Positions 16,376 to 24,631 of a stretch of 64,000 nt of DNA are shown piece by piece (within the stretch, counting starts at the first letter, position 1; every line of letters starts with the position of its first letter). The notes beneath the pieces are model-generated. The model worked only from the letters and a program-made list of their open reading frames with translations, was not told the origin of the DNA and searched no databases. The DNA is taken from positions 21,778 to 85,777 of the forward strand of contig CAXMQO010000041.1 in the NCBI GenBank assembly GCA_964195515.1, in the 5' to 3' direction. The DNA comes from JAHEEL01 sp964195515 (lineage in GTDB: Bacteria > Actinomycetota > Acidimicrobiia > Spongiisociales > UBA5794). The translations under genes and the position numbers were made by a program.

Positions 16376-16749
16376 AAGAGTTCTCCGTCACCCTCGCGAA
16401 CCAGCCGGGTCAGTTGGCCACCCTCGCGCGTCGCCTCTCGGACGCCGGCGTCCACATCGAATCCCTCGCGGCGATCGGGTCGGATGGAGAGAGCCTCGTC
16501 CGGGTCATGACCGACAATTCGGATGCGACCCGAAGGGTCATGAGAGAAGCGGGACTCCATTTCGAAGAGCGTCCGGTACTCGACACCTTCCTCCCGGACG
16601 AACCGGGAGCGCTTGCCGAGGTGGCTCAGCGTCTGGCCGACGCGGGTGTGAATATCGACTCGATCTACCTCCTCCACTCGAACGCCGAAGGACTCCATTT
16701 CGCCGTAACCGTGGACGACCCCGAAGCGGCTCGCGCCAGCCTGCCCTAA
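16372..16749 (+). CDS. double ACT-domain protein
   Basis: About 125 residues built from two ACT modules: residues 1-60 (KEFSVTLANQPGQLATLARRLSDAGVHIESLAA) and about 65-125 (VLDTFLPDEPGALAEVAQRLADAGVNIDSIYLLH). Each has the PG-xLa-x-la-x-L-x-xagvNI pattern that binds amino acids or similar ligands. There is no catalytic domain, so it is a stand-alone sensor or regulator. The ATG overlaps the previous stop; a second ATG six codons earlier is less likely. The partner enzyme is not adjacent. Confidence 0.82.
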   Translation: MKEFSVTLANQPGQLATLARRLSDAGVHIESLAAIGSDGESLVRVMTDNSDATRRVMREAGLHFEERPVLDTFLPDEPGALAEVAQRLADAGVNIDSIYLLHSNAEGLHFAVTVDDPEAARASLP

Positions 16750-16828
16750 TTGCCCGCTCCGCTAGACCGTCGGAACCGGCGAGACGGATCCGACTTCGCT
16801 CAATCGACCGAGATGCGCAGTCGGCCGA

Positions 16829-18493
16829 CTACACCCCGCACTCGCTCTCGCCGCTCGAACTCTGTTCGGCGACGCCTCCTTCGAGGACCTGATCCACCTT
16901 CCACCTGATGCGACTCACGTTCGGAATCGGATACCCCCCCGGTGCTCGTCCGTCGTTATACGTCGGGGGCACAAGTCCGACGGTGGCGATTCGGTCGAGG
17001 TCGATCCGTCCCACGATGTCGACGAGGTCGGGCAGCAGGATCAGGGGTATGTCCGTGATGACCGATCGCTCCACGACGTCGGCCAGGGTGTGGAAGGAGC
17101 GGATGAGGGTGAGCGGGTCGGCCTGGTCGGTTGCGGCTCGGATGAGACACCGCTGCCGCTGCATCCGTGCGTAGTCCGATGAGCCGATTCTCCACCGCGA
17201 ATAGGCGAGTGCTTCGAGACCGTTCAGGCGATTCATGCCGGGCTCGACATCGACTCGGGCCTTGGGGGAATCCTCCGAAGGTGCGGAGACTGCCACGTGG
17301 AACGGCTCCTTCACCATCAGGTCGACGCCGCCGATCGTATCGATGACGTCGACGAATCCGGCCATGTTGACCATGAAGTAGTAGTCGATCGGCAGGTCGA
17401 TGAGATGTTCGATCGTGTCGCTAAGCGCGGCCAGCCCGGGGTCCGGCGTATCGGGGTAGCTGCGGGTCCAATCCTGCGTGTACTGGTGGACGCGATTCAA
17501 CATCTCGGGAAAGCACCCGCACGGGACGAACTCGGGTTCGTCCGGGATACCGTCACCGTCTTCGTCGACCCAGTCGTCCGGGAAACCATCTTCGTCCTCG
17601 TCGACCGCCTCTCTCTCGATGGCCTTCTTCTGGAGTTCAACGAACGAGTCCCGGAATCGATGCGGCAGCGGCACCCGCTTGAAGTTCCGTGGCAGACCGA
17701 AGAGGGCGGCTTCACCAGACGCGACGTCGACGGTCGCCACGATCATCGAGTCGGTCCGGAGGCCCTCTCGACCGGGCCCTTCGTCGGCTCCGACCAGCAG
17801 GATCGTGAGACGATCGGCGCCGATTCGCTCATCGAAGGGAAGGAACGGAGCGTCGAGGGTCGGTGGCGCGATGATGTCGGCCCAGGCAGCGATCGCATCG
17901 GGATCGCCGACGCCCTCACGGAACACCAGGTTGCGCGTTGACCGCTCAAACCCGAGCCCAACGGGACCATCCCGGATCGACGCAGGATCGGGGACCAGCG
18001 GCTCACGCTCCGGGGCTTGAACGGTGACCCTGGATGGAACCGACTCCACCTCAGCCACGAAGACTTCTTCGAGCAGGGAGATACCGCGAACCGCGTAGGC
18101 GCCGGCGACGACCTGTGGGGCCGCGACCATCAGCAGCAACGCTGCGACGACTGCGGCGGCAAACCGTGGGCCGGTTCTCCGACCGCCGGTGACCAGATAT
18201 CCATCGACAACCGCAGCGATTCGCCAGGCCAGGATCGCGAGATTGACGACGAGCGAGACACGGAGCAGAGAAGGTTGGACGGCCCATGTCAGAACGGAGC
18301 GGGGGCCGATCGCTCCCGTGAGTGCTCCGACAGCTAACAGTGTGAGCCATGCCGCGAGGGGGGCGGCGAAGGCGGCGCCACGCAGCCGACGGCCCGCGTA
18401 CCACTGCCCGGCGCCGGGGAGTAGGGCGGAGAAGACGGCGGCGAGAATCGGCGATCTCTCCCCGGCACTCCCCCGTGTGCGATGCCCCGTCAT
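16829..18493 (-). CDS. LytR-CpsA-Psr (LCP) family cell-wall protein with Ca-binding-type insert
   Basis: A 554-residue membrane protein. The N-terminus has several hydrophobic segments (ILAAVFSALLPGAGQWYAG and three or four more to about residue 170). An extracytoplasmic LCP domain follows: RLTILLVGADEGPGREGLRTDSMIVATVD (the DxRxDS-like phosphate-binding signature appears as GLRTDSM), LPRNFKRVPLP, and YYFMVNMAGFVDVIDTIGGVDL. LCP enzymes transfer lipid-linked polymers to peptidoglycan. Between about residues 296 and 322 there is a DEDEDGFPDDWVDEDGDGIPDEPE stretch, two DxDxDG calcium-loop-like repeats of the thrombospondin type 3 kind, which most LCP domains lack. A leaderless start is supported by TACCGT six bases before the ATG. 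Confidence 0.85.
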   Translation of the reverse strand: MTGHRTRGSAGERSPILAAVFSALLPGAGQWYAGRRLRGAAFAAPLAAWLTLLAVGALTGAIGPRSVLTWAVQPSLLRVSLVVNLAILAWRIAAVVDGYLVTGGRRTGPRFAAAVVAALLLMVAAPQVVAGAYAVRGISLLEEVFVAEVESVPSRVTVQAPEREPLVPDPASIRDGPVGLGFERSTRNLVFREGVGDPDAIAAWADIIAPPTLDAPFLPFDERIGADRLTILLVGADEGPGREGLRTDSMIVATVDVASGEAALFGLPRNFKRVPLPHRFRDSFVELQKKAIEREAVDEDEDGFPDDWVDEDGDGIPDEPEFVPCGCFPEMLNRVHQYTQDWTRSYPDTPDPGLAALSDTIEHLIDLPIDYYFMVNMAGFVDVIDTIGGVDLMVKEPFHVAVSAPSEDSPKARVDVEPGMNRLNGLEALAYSRWRIGSSDYARMQRQRCLIRAATDQADPLTLIRSFHTLADVVERSVITDIPLILLPDLVDIVGRIDLDRIATVGLVPPTYNDGRAPGGYPIPNVSRIRWKVDQVLEGGVAEQSSSGESECGV

Positions 18494-18499
18494 ACCCGT

Positions 18500-18505
18500 A
18501 CGGTA
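18500..18505 (-). promoter_or_regulatory. putative -10 box (TACCGT), leaderless start of LCP gene
   Basis: On the minus strand TACCGT is followed by ACGGGT and the ATG at 18493, again a six-base gap with no Shine-Dalgarno sequence. Confidence 0.45.
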
Positions 18506-18542
18506 CGCCGCCCATCGTCGATCGCGAACGACGTATCCGCGG

Positions 18543-19517
18543 TCACGCCATGTCGATCGCGCTGATGGCCCACGCCATGCCGTCCTGTGGGTCCTCGATG
18601 GCAAGATTCAATGCCCATCCCCCGACGGCGTCACCCGGATCCCACAGCACCCACCGCAGCTCGGCTGCTTCCTCGAGCTCCGACGGGTCGTCCGGCATCT
18701 CGTCGTAGCCGAGGAGGGTCGCGAGGACCCACCAGGCCAAGGACCGTCCGATCGGTGTGCCGCGCCGGCTGCCGTACGCCCCGCCACTCGATCCGGTCCA
18801 TGCCATCGCCGACAGGGCTTCGCCAAGTGTCACGTCGGCGAGTCGGGCCCGGTGTGGCCCCATCGTCCGTATAGCTGTGAGCGCGTCCCCTTCGACCTGG
18901 ACCGCGTCGGCATGACCGCTGGACTCGTCCCACCATGGCCGGACAAGTGCGAGCAGCGCCTCCCCAGGTCCGTCGTCGTCGAGCGGCGTCCCGGCCTCAG
19001 GAAGATCAACCCATTCGAGCGGCACACGGTCGCCCTCGGGGAAGTCGACTCCGTCTTCTCGGTAGACGGCCACCGGATAGATCGGTTCCCACGGCTGGAG
19101 CACCGGAGGGATCTCGACGATGTTCGAGTCGATCGAGCCTGGATCGACCCTGTCGCCCCGAATGGCCCGCTCGTGGCCGATCATCGCTCGGAGGGTGGGG
19201 AGCGAAACGAGGGGCTCCATCTCGCTCCAACTGTGACGCGACGCCGCCACCTCCCACAGCGGACCCGGTCCGTACCGACCCTTGCCGTCGCCTAGCACAG
19301 TCGCCGCTCGGTCGGCGGGAGCATCAAGGGCGAGCCGGTATTCGGCATACTCGGCGGGACCCCACACCTGTTTCCCTCTCTCGACGGCCTCGCGACATCG
19401 ACTCCGCGTCTCCTCGACGCCATCCCAGTCACGTCTCGTGACCAAGCCGTCGACGAACCGAACAAGACCGTCGAGATCACTCGACTCGATCAGCGCGACG
19501 AGAGCAACGGTGTTCAC
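18543..19517 (-). CDS. hypothetical actinobacterial protein
   Basis: A 324-residue soluble protein without signal peptide or membrane helix. It starts with a helical region (DLDGLVRFVDGLVTRRDWDGVEETRSRC), then Trp/Pro-rich mixed segments. A conserved-looking core follows: VEGDALTAIRTMGPHRARLADVTLGEALSAMAWTGSSGGAYGSRRGTPIGRSLAWWVLATLLGY. The Gly-rich SGGAYGSRRG loop followed by a helix recalls small actinobacterial families of unknown function, but I cannot name one with confidence. A TAACGT box lies seven bases before the GTG, so it may also be leaderless. It is co-directional with the LCP gene, 49 bases upstream. Confidence 0.7.
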   Translation of the reverse strand: MNTVALVALIESSDLDGLVRFVDGLVTRRDWDGVEETRSRCREAVERGKQVWGPAEYAEYRLALDAPADRAATVLGDGKGRYGPGPLWEVAASRHSWSEMEPLVSLPTLRAMIGHERAIRGDRVDPGSIDSNIVEIPPVLQPWEPIYPVAVYREDGVDFPEGDRVPLEWVDLPEAGTPLDDDGPGEALLALVRPWWDESSGHADAVQVEGDALTAIRTMGPHRARLADVTLGEALSAMAWTGSSGGAYGSRRGTPIGRSLAWWVLATLLGYDEMPDDPSELEEAAELRWVLWDPGDAVGGWALNLAIEDPQDGMAWAISAIDMA

Positions 19518-19624
19518 GACAAGGACGTTAGGCCATCAGGTGACGGCGACCGCAACCGACGAACCGACGGCTGATGCAGGCCGCGCTGCCCTAACCTCAC
19601 GGTTCCTCCTTTGGAAAGGTCCTC

Positions 19625-20716
19625 GTGGGTATTCGCTGCGCCATCGTCGGTCTCCCGAACGTCGGCAAATCGACGCTGTTCAACGCGCTCACGCGCGGTG
19701 AGATTCAGGCGGAGAACTACCCGTTTTGCACTATCGAACCGAACGTAGGCGTTGCGTTGGTACCCGACGTACGACTCGCGAGGATCGCAGGCATCGTCCG
19801 CCCGGAGGAGATCGTCCCGACGGTCATGGAATTCGTCGACATCGCCGGACTCGTCGAAGGTGCTTCCCAGGGCGAGGGCCTGGGCAACAAGTTCCTCCAC
19901 CACATTCGCGAGACCGATGCGATCGCGCAGGTCGTGCGTTGCTTCGACGACCCCAACGTGGTGCACGTCGCAGGCAAGATCGACCCGGTATCGGATCTCG
20001 AGACGATCGACACGGAACTCGCACTCGCCGACCTCGACGGAATCGATCGTGCGATCGAGAAGGCTGGGCGCAAGGCCAAGGCCGGCGAGAAGGATGCCGC
20101 GGCCAAGGTGGCGGTCTATGAGCGAATTCAGGCGCACCTCTCGGAGGGCCGACCGGTTCGATCGATGAATCTCTCTGACAGCGAGCGCCCAATTGTCCGC
20201 GACCTGTTCCTCCTGACGGCAAAACCGGCGATGTACATCGCGAACGTCTCCGAGGACGGTCTCGAAGGTAACCCCTACGTCGATGCAGTTCGCGAGTACG
20301 CCGCCCATGAAGGGGCCGACGTCGTCGTGATCTCCGGCAATCTCGAGGCAGAACTCGCGCTCCTCGAGGATGAGGATCGCAGTGAGATGCTCGCCGAGTA
20401 CGGCCTCGAGGAACCCGGGCTCAGCAAGGTGATCCGGGCGGCATACCACCTGCTCGGTCTCCGAACGTTCTTCACCGCAGGCCCGAAGGAAGCGAGGGCA
20501 TGGACGGTGAAACAAGGGGCAACCGCTCCCAAGGCGGCAGGTGAAATCCATACCGACTTCGAGAAGGGTTTCATCCGCGCCGAGGTGGTGTCGTGCAGCG
20601 ATTTCGTCGAGTACGGCGGGGAACTCGGAGCAAAAGAGGTCGGGAAGTGGCGCCTCGAGGGTCGCGACTACGTTGTCCGGGAGGGTGACGTGATCTTCTT
20701 CCGCTTCAATGTATAG
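19625..20716 (+). CDS. ychF: YchF/OLA1-type GTPase
   Basis: A 363-residue translation-associated P-loop GTPase. It begins RCAIVGLPNVGKSTLFNALT (Walker A), then ENYPFCTIEPNVGVALVPD (switch I), FVDIAGLVEGASQGEGLGNKFL (G3, DxxG) and ANVSEDG (the altered G4 NVxE that gives YchF ATP preference). The C-terminal TGS-like domain ends in EGRDYVVREGDVIFFRFNV. It binds ribosomes and hydrolyses ATP. GTG start with GGAAAGG upstream. The stop TAG lies in GTATAGGTG, the start of a repeat. Confidence 0.95.
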   Translation: MGIRCAIVGLPNVGKSTLFNALTRGEIQAENYPFCTIEPNVGVALVPDVRLARIAGIVRPEEIVPTVMEFVDIAGLVEGASQGEGLGNKFLHHIRETDAIAQVVRCFDDPNVVHVAGKIDPVSDLETIDTELALADLDGIDRAIEKAGRKAKAGEKDAAAKVAVYERIQAHLSEGRPVRSMNLSDSERPIVRDLFLLTAKPAMYIANVSEDGLEGNPYVDAVREYAAHEGADVVVISGNLEAELALLEDEDRSEMLAEYGLEEPGLSKVIRAAYHLLGLRTFFTAGPKEARAWTVKQGATAPKAAGEIHTDFEKGFIRAEVVSCSDFVEYGGELGAKEVGKWRLEGRDYVVREGDVIFFRFNV

Positions 20717-20758
20717 GTGCCTGGGAACCCCGGGCTCGCAGATGTGTAGAGGTGCCCT
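20713..20758. repeat. TAG-containing repeat at the ychF stop
   Basis: GTATAGGTGCC and TGTGTAGAGGTGCCC flank the short hairpin CCTGGGAACCCCGGG. The second unit is close to the GCGTAGAGGTG units after ltaE. The ychF stop codon is the TAG of the first unit. Confidence 0.55.
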
Positions 20759-20809
20759 GTGGTGGGCCCACAGTCAGAAAGCGTGACGACACGCGGTACC
20801 CTGATGGAC

Positions 20810-21589
20810 ATGGCAGGGAGACTCTGGACCGTGGCGAAGCGACCGCTGGCGGTCGGCGGCGTGCTCACCGCGCAGATGGCCCAATCGATTCAACGCCCGG
20901 ATCTCGAGAGCTTCACCGATCAAGACCCGTCGGGGGTCTTCGGCGACTCCAATCTGGCGCCGCTTCGCATGATCGTCCTCGGTGACAGCACCGTTACCGC
21001 TCCCGGGGTGGAACCCCTCGACGCCTGTTGGGCGCGACGAACAGCCCTGTTCTTCTCTGACCGGTACCGCGTCGAACTCATCTCGTTCGCCGTCGGGGGA
21101 TCGAAGGTCGCAGACGTGCGCAACGAGCAGATGCATCGGGCAATCGTCGCCGGCGGTGACGTCGCGATCGTTTGCGTCGGGGGCAACGACGCTCTTCGAG
21201 CAACGCCGATCAATCGATTTGAGACCGCCTACGACGAGATGCTCGAGGTCCTCGCCGCAGCGTTCCCGGCCGTCGCCGTGTGCGGCGTCGGCGACCTTGG
21301 GACGATCCCTCGACTCCCGGCGATGGCCAGGGGTATCGCCCGGGTTCGCGCTCGCGCCGTCGACCATGCCATCGGTCGCGTTGCCCGTCGCCATGACGTC
21401 CCGAAATCCAGAGCGTGGGGTGCCGAATTCGAGCCATTCGAGTCCGATCCCGCCGTCTGGGCCGGGGATCTCTTCCACGCGTCGGCCGTGGGACACGCGA
21501 TGTACGCGGATGCAGCGATTCCCCTCGTCGAAGAGGCCCTCAGACGGTCGGGCTCCGCTCTGCCAGGAAGTCGCGAATCATCGCCGTGA
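20810..21589 (+). CDS. SGNH/GDSL-family hydrolase
   Basis: About 259 residues. The four SGNH blocks are present: IVLGDSTVTA (block I, nucleophile Ser), AVGGSKVADVR (Gly block), VCVGGNDAL (Asn block) and the late DLFHASAVGHAMYAD (Asp-x-x-His). It is probably an esterase or lipase on a small or lipid substrate. An N-terminal amphipathic helix is present but no clear signal peptide. The start is set at the ATG seven bases after a TACCCT box; an ATG two codons upstream is also possible. Its 3' end overlaps the convergent uridine kinase by 50 bases. Confidence 0.8.
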   Translation: MAGRLWTVAKRPLAVGGVLTAQMAQSIQRPDLESFTDQDPSGVFGDSNLAPLRMIVLGDSTVTAPGVEPLDACWARRTALFFSDRYRVELISFAVGGSKVADVRNEQMHRAIVAGGDVAIVCVGGNDALRATPINRFETAYDEMLEVLAAAFPAVAVCGVGDLGTIPRLPAMARGIARVRARAVDHAIGRVARRHDVPKSRAWGAEFEPFESDPAVWAGDLFHASAVGHAMYADAAIPLVEEALRRSGSALPGSRESSP

Positions 21590-22232
21590 CGGTGCCGATC
21601 ACACCCGGGTTGTAGCCCTCCGGGACGATGATGTCGGCGTAGCGTTTCGACGGTTCAACGAACTGCAGGTGCATCGGTCGCACGGTCGCCTCATACTGGT
21701 GAAGCACCGAATCGACCGTTCTTCCCCGCTCAACGATGTCACGCTGGAGGCGACGCATCAACCGGAGGTCCGCGTCGGTGTCAATGTAGATACGAAGATC
21801 CATCTGCTCACGGATCTCCGGCTCGGCGAGTACGAGAATCCCTTCCACGAGCACCACCGGTTCAGGCTCGACGTGTACCGTCTCCGCTGCTCGCGTGTGG
21901 GTGGAGAAGTCGTACACCGGACGCTCGATAGCCCGACCTGAGCGAAGAGCGTGGATGTGTTCGACCAACAGTTCGGTCTCAAGAGAATCCGGATGGTCGT
22001 AGTTGATCTTCGTTCGCTCTTCGTAGGAAAGGTGCGCCTGGCGTCGGTAGTAGGCGTCGTGCGGGAGTCGGGCAACAACGTCTGCGCCCACGATGTCCAC
22101 GACACTCTGGGCAATCGTCGACTTCCCGGAGCCTGAGCCGCCGGCGATCGCGATGATCAGCGGATGCTCCGGATCCTCGCCGTGTGGCCAGGCTGCGGCA
22201 TGGCCGAAGTAGGTTTCGAGGTCGAACGCCAT
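21540..22232 (-). CDS. udk: uridine kinase
   Basis: A 230-residue P-loop kinase: IIAIAGGSGSGKSTIAQSVVD (Walker A), LPHDAYYRRQAHLSYEERTKINYDHPDS (the conserved uridine-kinase segment with Asp and Tyr), ERPVYDFSTHTR, VVLVEGILVLAEPEIR and the LID region DTDADLRLMRRLQRDIVERGRT. It phosphorylates uridine and cytidine in pyrimidine salvage. Length fits Udk (about 210-235). The start is the first ATG; open frame upstream has only a TTG. Confidence 0.92.
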   Translation of the reverse strand: MAFDLETYFGHAAAWPHGEDPEHPLIIAIAGGSGSGKSTIAQSVVDIVGADVVARLPHDAYYRRQAHLSYEERTKINYDHPDSLETELLVEHIHALRSGRAIERPVYDFSTHTRAAETVHVEPEPVVLVEGILVLAEPEIREQMDLRIYIDTDADLRLMRRLQRDIVERGRTVDSVLHQYEATVRPMHLQFVEPSKRYADIIVPEGYNPGVIGTVTAMIRDFLAERSPTV

Positions 22233-22399
22233 GGATCTCAATCCTAGTGCCGCGTCGGGTGCCGTTCACGCGGTCGATGTCGCGGCAAGCGCATAGATGA
22301 CAAGGACGCGGGAAGAAGGTGCACTCGTCACGCCGTTCCACGCCAGCCACTGGACTTCCCCCTGTGAGCCGGTCGCGCCGACAACCAGGGGACAAGACG

Positions 22400-22522
22400 A
22401 TGGAGGAGATTGTCCAACACGAGTGCGGCTCACCCGACGTCCTAGAGCGCCAAGAGATAGACAAGCCTGGGATCAAGGATGACGAGGTGCTGGTACGCGT
22501 TCATTGGCACCCCGCGGACTGC
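22400..22522 (+). pseudogene. remnant of a zinc-type/quinone oxidoreductase (MDR) N-terminus
   Basis: The frame encodes about 41 residues: EEIVQHECGSPDVLERQEID, then KPGIKDDEVLVRVHWHPADC. This matches the first 40 residues of medium-chain dehydrogenase/quinone reductases, including the intact copy at 62074-63057. After that the frame loses similarity, although a shifted frame shows AGHEAAGLVAE, reminiscent of the GHE-x-AG-x-V motif. The rest of the enzyme (Rossmann GxGxxG part) is missing, so this is a decayed fragment. It lies in a gene-poor patch between udk and the DUF4097 operon. Confidence 0.6.
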
Positions 22523-22639
22523 AGAAGCGGCGACTGTGCTCAACGGCGAGGAAGAGGCCGGTCACGAGGCTGCAGGTCTCGTAGCCGAGAGATCTGGCAA
22601 CGCGGAGGATGATCTCGGCGCGAATGAGCGGGCGATGCT

Positions 22640-23053
22640 CTAGGACGCGCCGGTCTTCAACCACACCGGGACGTCGGATGTGTATCCCCGGCGCAGGAGC
22701 TCCCCCATGACCGCCGAGTTGCGCCGGATCGTCACATCGTCCGAGCGCGGAGCGAATCCGTTGTGCGGTCGCTGAGCACCTGCCGTCACAAACGTCCGGC
22801 CGTACTCTCCGATCAGCTCGTCGTCCGTCAGAATAGGAACAGGCAACTCTTGAACGCTGCGGGATCCCATAGGTCCTCCATCGCTTGGCGTACCCTCAAA
22901 TTCGGCATCGGCGGGCCTGAGCTTAAGTCGGAGTTCCCCGACTGCGAGGTATCCAACACCGAACGATTCGCGGCCGCCGCCCACTACCTCGTCCGATTCC
23001 GTCCGGAGGATCCAGGATTCACACTCCCACGAGACGTAGGGCGACACGCCCAT
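22640..23053 (-). CDS. hypothetical protein (start uncertain)
   Basis: An open frame of up to 137 residues with codon use similar to neighbouring genes. The first ATG gives GVSPYVSWECESWILRTES; an internal ATG at 22870 has a strong GGAGG ribosome site and would give a 76-residue protein starting GSRSVQELPVPILTDDELIG. The C-terminal half includes RPHNGFAPRSDDVTIRRNSAVMGELLRRGYTSD. No signal, membrane segment or family is evident. Either form is possible, or the frame may be a relic like the adjacent dehydrogenase fragment. Confidence 0.4.
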   Translation of the reverse strand: MGVSPYVSWECESWILRTESDEVVGGGRESFGVGYLAVGELRLKLRPADAEFEGTPSDGGPMGSRSVQELPVPILTDDELIGEYGRTFVTAGAQRPHNGFAPRSDDVTIRRNSAVMGELLRRGYTSDVPVWLKTGAS

Positions 23054-23182
23054 CGTTCGCGTGCGTCGGTCACGGCGAGGGCGCCGATACCAAGACCGAT
23101 CGATGGGCAGTAAGTGGACATGCCACCCAACGACCCGACCAACGTCGAGGGGGTTCTTCAAGGAACCTGAAGCCCCGCTGCT

Positions 23183-23953
23183 TCAGCGGAGCGTTACGTC
23201 ACCGGACATCGTCTTGAGCCGCATCGTTGCGCTGATCGACGGCTCGTCCTCCCCGGACGACGAGGAGGAGAGATTCCTGAACCGCCCCGACCGTGTCTGG
23301 ATGTCCGCTTCGATCGACATCCCCGGCATGAGGCCGATATCGAAGTCGCCCGACATCGCTGCCCCTTCGAACATCACACCCGAGAACCGTCGGACCGTGA
23401 CGTCCCCGCTCGCCGTCCTCACTTCGACCGAGCCATGGGTTGTCCCCAGTTTGACATCACCCGATGTGGTATTGATCGAAGCGTCGCCGCCGAGTTCATC
23501 GATCCGCACGTCACCCGACGCGGTCGAGATTCGGATCCCGCCCGCGATGTCGCCGACAGTGATGTCCCCGCTCGCGGTCTTGATCCTGCCACGCCCACTC
23601 AGCGATGCCAGGTGGACGTCACCGGATGCCACGTCGATTTCCGCATCCGAGATCGGAACGGAGAACCTGAGATCCCCGGAAGCCGTCCTTGCGGTAACCG
23701 ACGTCGATGCCGGAACGGTCAGTCGGATGGAGATTCCTCGCCCGACCCGCCGACGCACCCCCTTGCGCGACCGAATCGTCACGATGTCCCCGGTATGGAC
23801 GATCTCGAAAAGTTCAAGTTCTTGTTTGGGTCCGTCGATCTCAACCCCGATCGACCCGTCGCCGCCCTCGACGACACCAACGTCGGTCGAGAACACTGCG
23901 ACAACGATCTCCGGGCGGTCCCCGACGGTGAACACCCTGATGGCGCCGCTCAT
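23183..23953 (-). CDS. DUF4097 beta-helix-like repeat protein
   Basis: A 256-residue protein dominated by a repeating x-[TS]-x-SGD-[VI] pattern every 17-20 residues, for example TASGDLRFSVP, VASGDVHLASL, KTASGDITVGDI, STASGDVRIDEL, NTTSGDVKLG and RTASGDVTVRRF. This is typical of DUF4097 right-handed beta-helix/adhesin-like proteins. There is no signal peptide. The ATG overlaps the stop of the upstream ribbon-helix-helix gene (ATGA). DUF4097 proteins are often found beside anti-sigma or transcription-control proteins in actinobacteria and Firmicutes; the function is unproven. Confidence 0.82.
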   Translation of the reverse strand: MSGAIRVFTVGDRPEIVVAVFSTDVGVVEGGDGSIGVEIDGPKQELELFEIVHTGDIVTIRSRKGVRRRVGRGISIRLTVPASTSVTARTASGDLRFSVPISDAEIDVASGDVHLASLSGRGRIKTASGDITVGDIAGGIRISTASGDVRIDELGGDASINTTSGDVKLGTTHGSVEVRTASGDVTVRRFSGVMFEGAAMSGDFDIGLMPGMSIEADIQTRSGRFRNLSSSSSGEDEPSISATMRLKTMSGDVTLR

Positions 23954-24393
23954 GTTTCGATCGTCCCGGTGTAACGCCGTCCTGCGCCGCTCTCCCTCGC
24001 CTTGCTGGCCAGCGCCTTGACCACGAACGCGTTCATCGAGTCCCCCGAATCGTCGGCTGCGTCCTCGAGCACAGCCTTGAGTTTCTCGGAGAGGCGGAGC
24101 GTGATCCTCGCTTCGAGATCGTCGGTGTCCATCGCTACCGAGGTTTCCGCCTCCCGGACCACGAGCACGGGTACACCTTCGCGTAACTCGACACCGACGT
24201 TCCTTCCGGGAAGTTGTGCCTCGGCTTCACCGGCTGCCTGCTCGGCCAGTCGCATGACGGCACGCTCGATGGCCGGTTCCAGACCGATCAAGATCGCCTC
24301 TGCGGCATCTGCGACCGCCGAGTCCTCGCCGGCGAATCGCAGTTGGACATTCAGAGCCCGTTCAATCTCGGTCGTCACGATGCTTGCGTCCAC
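23950..24393 (-). CDS. protein with C-terminal ribbon-helix-helix-like motif
   Basis: About 147 residues. The N-terminal two-thirds is helical (DSAVADAAEAILIGLEPAIERAVMRLAEQAAGEAEAQL) with a short beta segment. The C-terminus reads LEARITLRLSEKLKAVLEDAADDSGDSMNAFVVKALASKA, matching the strand-helix-helix of HicB/Arc-type DNA-binding proteins. It probably dimerises on DNA and could autoregulate through the palindrome upstream. The GTG start follows AGGGAGAAGG; a TTG six codons earlier is less likely. It is coupled to DUF4097 by a 4-base overlap and to a 39-residue small ORF upstream. Confidence 0.72.
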   Translation of the reverse strand: MDASIVTTEIERALNVQLRFAGEDSAVADAAEAILIGLEPAIERAVMRLAEQAAGEAEAQLPGRNVGVELREGVPVLVVREAETSVAMDTDDLEARITLRLSEKLKAVLEDAADDSGDSMNAFVVKALASKARESGAGRRYTGTIET

Positions 24394-24407
24394 GTTCGCC
24401 TTCTCCC

Positions 24408-24527
24408 TCAATGTCCAACGATGCGGCCGATGAGGCGCAGCCGCGACCGGCGGATCACTTCATCGTCCCGCCCGAATGATGTCTCTCTCATGACCTTGAC
24501 GGCCTCTGGACTGTTGTACCACAACAT
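24408..24527 (-). CDS. small ORF (39 residues) leading the RHH-DUF4097 operon
   Basis: An ATG with AGGAG 5-6 bases upstream opens a 39-codon frame beginning LWYNSPEAVKVMRETSFG, ending in RLRLIGRIVGH with an RRSRLRL basic stretch. Its stop lies just before the ribosome site of the RHH gene, so it may be a translated leader or a micro-protein. The codon third positions are GC-rich like real genes. Confidence 0.45.
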   Translation of the reverse strand: MLWYNSPEAVKVMRETSFGRDDEVIRRSRLRLIGRIVGH

Positions 24528-24561
24528 CGGCACTCCTCTCGATATCTCCCTGTCGTCACAC

Positions 24562-24591
24562 TGACAGCATCATGATGTCATACTGCTGTCA
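24562..24591. promoter_or_regulatory. inverted repeat operator TGACAGCA-N14-TGCTGTCA
   Basis: Perfect 8-base arms separated by 14 bases, embedded in a run of TGTCA/TGACA half-sites. It overlaps the -10 and spacer of the minus-strand promoter, a position suited to repression. The RHH protein encoded downstream is the obvious candidate ligand. Confidence 0.55.
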
Positions 24592-24600
24592 CTTTGTCAA
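24572..24600 (-). promoter_or_regulatory. sigma70-type promoter of small ORF-RHH-DUF4097 operon
   Basis: On the minus strand a perfect TTGACA (-35) is followed after 17 bases by CATCAT (-10, four of six matches). The predicted transcript start is about 38 bases before the small-ORF ATG. Confidence 0.55.
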
Positions 24601-24631
24601 ACCTTTCTTCGATCAAGCCTCAGGCACCGGC

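Noticed and set aside
19514..20551. A 345-codon open frame antisense to ychF
   Set aside because: Entirely opposite a certain gene with no recognisable domain.
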